Source: Rhodovulum sp. PH10 (lineage in GTDB: Bacteria > Pseudomonadota > Alphaproteobacteria > Rhizobiales > Xanthobacteraceae). Taken from it: a stretch of 64,000 nt of DNA. Of the stretch, positions 61,409 through 64,000 are shown one piece after another. The first letter of the stretch is position 1. The number at the start of each line of letters is the position of its first letter. The stretch spans positions 1 to 64,000 of the forward strand of contig NZ_AKZI01000036.1 of assembly GCF_000293785.1 (NCBI RefSeq). The letters are read 5' to 3'. The notes beneath the pieces were generated by a model. That model did no database searches. It worked only from the letters and a program-made list of their open reading frames with translations, and was not told the origin of the DNA. The translations under genes were made by a program, and so were the position numbers.

Positions 61409-61529
61409 AACGAGATTCTTGTTAAGGGGCCGGCCGGGCGCACGGTGCCGTGCCGAGGTATTGCGACCTCGAAGATCGTGTCGTCGGATGTGACGTGCTT
61501 CGGCCGTTCGGAGCCCACGGTGTCCGCTC

Positions 61530-61553
61530 GTCCCCGCGAAAGCGGGGACCCAG
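61530..61553. repeat. Palindromic repeat of GTCCCCGC/ACCCAG type
   Basis: GTCCCCGC-GAAA-GCGGGGAC followed by CCAG: a perfect 8-bp stem, the same architecture as 36184-36203. Confidence 0.75.
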
Positions 61554-61644
61554 AAAAGAGGTCTCGTCTCTGCTCGGCGGCGAGCCTCTGAAGTGATGCC
61601 GGTCGTGAACAATCGGCTCGAAGCGGCGACGTTGTCGACTGCCC

Positions 61645-61710
61645 TTTATCTCTCCCCGCCTGCGGGGAGAGGTCGCCGTTCACCCGACAGGGCGAACGGC
61701 GGGTGAGGGG
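61645..61710. repeat. CTCTCCCCGC palindromic repeat (intact)
   Basis: CTCTCCCCGC-CT-GCGGGGAGAG (61650-61671) is a perfect 10-bp stem, followed by GTCGCCGTTC, GGCGAACGGC and GGGTGAGGGGC. This layout is a well-known dispersed intergenic element in Hyphomicrobiales and Caulobacterales. Confidence 0.8.
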
Positions 61711-61781
61711 CGAAACTCGGGGCAGCGAAAGATCGCGCCGATCGACACGCGACGGCGCGGAATCGGTTCAGTCGGCGCCGT

Positions 61782-64000
61782 TCAGTCGTCGGCGTCGAGA
61801 TCGTCCGGGAGCGGCGTGGCGTCGGGCGTCACGGCCGGATCGGTGCCAGACTTGTCAGGAGACGTGCCAGACAACTCGGCAGGAGAATTGCCGGCGGGCG
61901 TTGCGCGGGACGATGGCGGAGACGGTTCCCGGGCCGTGGTGCCGGTGCCGATCCTCGGCAGCTCCACCGACGCGAGCGCCGGGTCGGCCGAGGCCCACGG
62001 CCGATCGAGGTTTTTTTCGCGGGCGGGCACGATCGCCCACCCTGCCCCGGTTCGATAAAGCGCGAGCGCGCCGTAGCGGCGCAAGGTGTCGCGGCCGATC
62101 ACCGTGGCGCGGCAGCCGGGCGGCGGCTCGCGGCGGGCGACGATCAGCGCGGCGCGGGCGCAGTCGTCGGCGAACGCTTCGACGGTTTTCGCGAGAGCGA
62201 CCGCCGTCCCGTCGGCGAGCCGCGCGACGCAGCCGGCCGGATCGCACGAGACGCCGCGCAAAACCTCCGCCGAATCCGGCGCGCGCGCATCGGCATCGGC
62301 GGAAAGCCATTCGCGCACGGCGAAGCTCGTCTTGGCCGCGCGCGCGACGGCGAGCCGGCCGTCCGCCCCGCGCACGGCGATCGCCCCGCCGTCGGCGGCG
62401 ATCAGCGCGTCTGGCTTTTGCACCGCTGCCATCAGGCCGACGGCCAGCGCCAGGACCGCGGCCCCGCTCCAGCGCAGCGGCGAGCGCAGCAGCGCGAGAA
62501 GCACGAGCCCGAGCGTGCCGACGAGCAGCGGCCCGGTGCCGAATGCCGCCACCCGTCCGACCGCCCCCGGCAGATCGGCGACCCATACCGCCGCGCCGGT
62601 CATCCAGTCGATGCCGTATCCCATCGCCCGCCACAAGGGGCCGTCGAAGCCGAACGGCAGGGCGGCGAGTGCGGCGAGCCCCATCGGCATGACGAAGGCC
62701 GAAACCACCGGCATCACCAAGAGATTGGCGACGACGCCGTAGGGCGCCAGCCGGTGAAAGTGATAGGCGGCAAACAGCGTGGTCGCGAAGCCGGCGACCA
62801 GCGAGGCGACCAGCAGCCCAAAAATTTCGCGTGCCCCCCACAGCGCCAGCCGAGCGCCGAGCGCGGTTTTTCCGCCCGATGCCATCCAGGGCAAGCCGTG
62901 CTCGTAGGCGGCGACCAGCGCCAGGGTCGCCGCGAACGACATCTGAAAGCTCGGATGCACCACCGCCTCCGGGGAGAGCAGCATCACCGCGAAGGCGGCG
63001 ATCGACAGCGTGCGCAGCGTCAGCGCCCGGCGGCCGGCGATCACGCCCACCAGCACGATCGCCGTCATCACGAAGGCGCGCCGGGTGGCGACCTCCGCGC
63101 CCGACAGGACGAGATAGAAGGCCGCCGCGAGAAGCGCCGCCGCGGCGGCGTAGCTCTTGATCGGCCGGCGCAGCGCGAGACCGGGCACCAGTGCCAAGAC
63201 CGCCCTGAGGCCGACGAACACCACCCCGACGACGACCGCCATGTGATAGCCCGAGATCGACAAAACGTGAGCGAGGCTCGACACATACATCGCGTCGTTC
63301 ACACGACGGGAGATGGCGTCGCGCTGCCCGGTGATCAGCGCCGAGGCGATCGCGCCGGAATCGCCCGGCACCGAGGCGCGGATGCGGGCGTCGATCGCGG
63401 AGCGCAGGCGATCGATCGCCGCGACCGCGCGCAGCGAAAAATCGGGCGTCACCGGCGGCGCGGACACGCTTATCCGGCCGAGGGCGAAGCCGACCGCGCC
63501 AATGCCTTGGAAATAGAGGTCGCGGGCAAAATCGTAGCCGCCCGGGCGCATCGGCGCGAGCGGCGGCGAAAGCCGCGCTTTCATGGCGACGAAGGCGCCG
63601 ACCGGCGGCGCGGTGCCCTTGCGCACCGCGACCCGGACGCGGGTCGGGTGCGGGGCGGCGAGGCCGCGCCCTTCCATCGTGTGGATGCGCACGACGATCC
63701 GGTCGCTTCGCTCGCGCTCCTCGCGGCGTTCGACGAACCCCGTGAGCGTCGCCCCCCACAGCGGCTTTCGCAACACCGGGGCGTCGACCTTTTGCGCCCG
63801 CACGCCGGCGGCGAGAAAGCCGGCGGCGAGCGCCGCAAAGCCGAGCGCGACCGCCACGCCGCCGTGCCGGCGGGTGGCGATCACCGCCGCCGCGGCCGCA
63901 GCGAAGGCGGCGCCGGCGGCCCACAGCGCAGGCTCCCGCTCGGCGGTGAAATAGAGGACGATGCCGAGACCGAAGGCGACCGGCAGCCAGGGGAACAGCC
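61782..64000 (-). CDS. comEC: ComEC/Rec2 family competence protein (5' end off window)
   Basis: Partial: the reading frame is open through the right edge, where residues such as LPVAFGLGIVLYFTAERE continue the N-terminal membrane segment. A GTG at 63884 is not the true start. The visible ~739 residues hold the DUF4131 region, the competence domain (SGDSGAIASALITGQRDAIS-like stretch, HVLSISGYHMAVV, SGAEVATRRAFVMT, ASFQMSFAATLALV-like motif) and a C-terminal domain without the HxHxDH metal site, as is usual in Alphaproteobacteria. It forms the inner-membrane DNA channel. The C-terminal tail (SPAELSGTSPDKSGTDPAV) is low-complexity and encoded by imperfect DNA repeats at 61842-61884. Confidence 0.93.
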   Translation of the reverse strand, partial: LFPWLPVAFGLGIVLYFTAEREPALWAAGAAFAAAAAAVIATRRHGGVAVALGFAALAAGFLAAGVRAQKVDAPVLRKPLWGATLTGFVERREERERSDRIVVRIHTMEGRGLAAPHPTRVRVAVRKGTAPPVGAFVAMKARLSPPLAPMRPGGYDFARDLYFQGIGAVGFALGRISVSAPPVTPDFSLRAVAAIDRLRSAIDARIRASVPGDSGAIASALITGQRDAISRRVNDAMYVSSLAHVLSISGYHMAVVVGVVFVGLRAVLALVPGLALRRPIKSYAAAAALLAAAFYLVLSGAEVATRRAFVMTAIVLVGVIAGRRALTLRTLSIAAFAVMLLSPEAVVHPSFQMSFAATLALVAAYEHGLPWMASGGKTALGARLALWGAREIFGLLVASLVAGFATTLFAAYHFHRLAPYGVVANLLVMPVVSAFVMPMGLAALAALPFGFDGPLWRAMGYGIDWMTGAAVWVADLPGAVGRVAAFGTGPLLVGTLGLVLLALLRSPLRWSGAAVLALAVGLMAAVQKPDALIAADGGAIAVRGADGRLAVARAAKTSFAVREWLSADADARAPDSAEVLRGVSCDPAGCVARLADGTAVALAKTVEAFADDCARAALIVARREPPPGCRATVIGRDTLRRYGALALYRTGAGWAIVPAREKNLDRPWASADPALASVELPRIGTGTTAREPSPPSSRATPAGNSPAELSGTSPDKSGTDPAVTPDATPLPDDLDADD

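Larger units (their letters stand above)
61294..61781. other. lexA-comEC gap packed with dispersed repeats
   Basis: 488 bp between the convergent lexA and comEC genes. No gene is supported. It holds a degenerate CTCTCCCCGC-type element (61336-61408), a GTCCCCGC palindrome (61530-61553) and an intact CTCTCCCCGC palindrome (61645-61710). Confidence 0.6.

Overview
This 64 kb window is GC-rich chromosomal DNA from an alphaproteobacterium of the order Hyphomicrobiales (Rhizobiales). The evidence is the dusB-ntrB-ntrC-ntrY-ntrX-dat-hfq-hflX-mazG block, a fused ispDF, a pyruvate dehydrogenase E1 beta with its own lipoyl domain, an alpha-type LexA promoter with a GAAC-N7-GAAC SOS box, and many ATGA start/stop overlaps. 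Nothing fixes the genus. No rRNA, tRNA, prophage, insertion sequence or CRISPR array was seen. Almost all of it is core genome, with a few accessory patches.

Region 1 (1-6.2 kb) is an accessory catabolic module: a GntR/FCD regulator, divergent from an SDR protein with a degenerate catalytic dyad, a PuuE-like polysaccharide-deacetylase-fold hydrolase, and a TAXI-type TRAP transporter (binding protein plus fused permease). It ends in a strong hairpin. Region 2 (6.3-9.8 kb) holds tatD, a PhnP-like metallo-beta-lactamase protein, a coupled small ORF and an unusual fused ABC protein. Region 3 (9.9-25.1 kb) is lipA, a RatA/COQ10 protein, cinA, ispDF, dusB-ntrBC, ntrYX, dat, hfq, hflX, mazG and a MaoC-like dehydratase. 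It covers lipoate and isoprenoid synthesis, nitrogen and redox control, and RNA-based regulation. Region 4 (25.5-34.6 kb) is a second CinA paralog, a dodecin and the minus-strand central-carbon run eno-ftsB-pdhA-pdhB-pdhC-(coiled coil)-lpdA.

Region 5 (34.7-40.9 kb) has queF, thiO-thiS-thiG (TPP riboswitch) with a ThiE/TenI gene, an MFS transporter and kdsA. Region 6 (41-48.1 kb) has a 30-residue membrane peptide candidate, a DUF29 protein, pyrG with a terminator, secG, tpiA and a PpiD-like chaperone. Region 7 (48.2-64 kb) is trpE, then an insertion-like patch (small membrane proteins, fused isobutyryl-CoA mutase IcmF, a Ca2+/H+ antiporter, a VapBC toxin-antitoxin pair), then trpG-trpD-trpC-moaC-moeA, lexA and comEC, which runs off the right edge.

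The most unusual signal is a family of 15-bp-period tandem repeats carrying a GGAC-NN-GTCC mini-palindrome. It occurs at three separate loci. Two lie between convergent gene ends, and one lies inside the kdsA coding sequence, where it adds in-frame five-residue repeats. Other dispersed palindromic elements also sit between convergent genes. The lipA-to-mazG block appears inverted relative to the order known in Sinorhizobium and Brucella.
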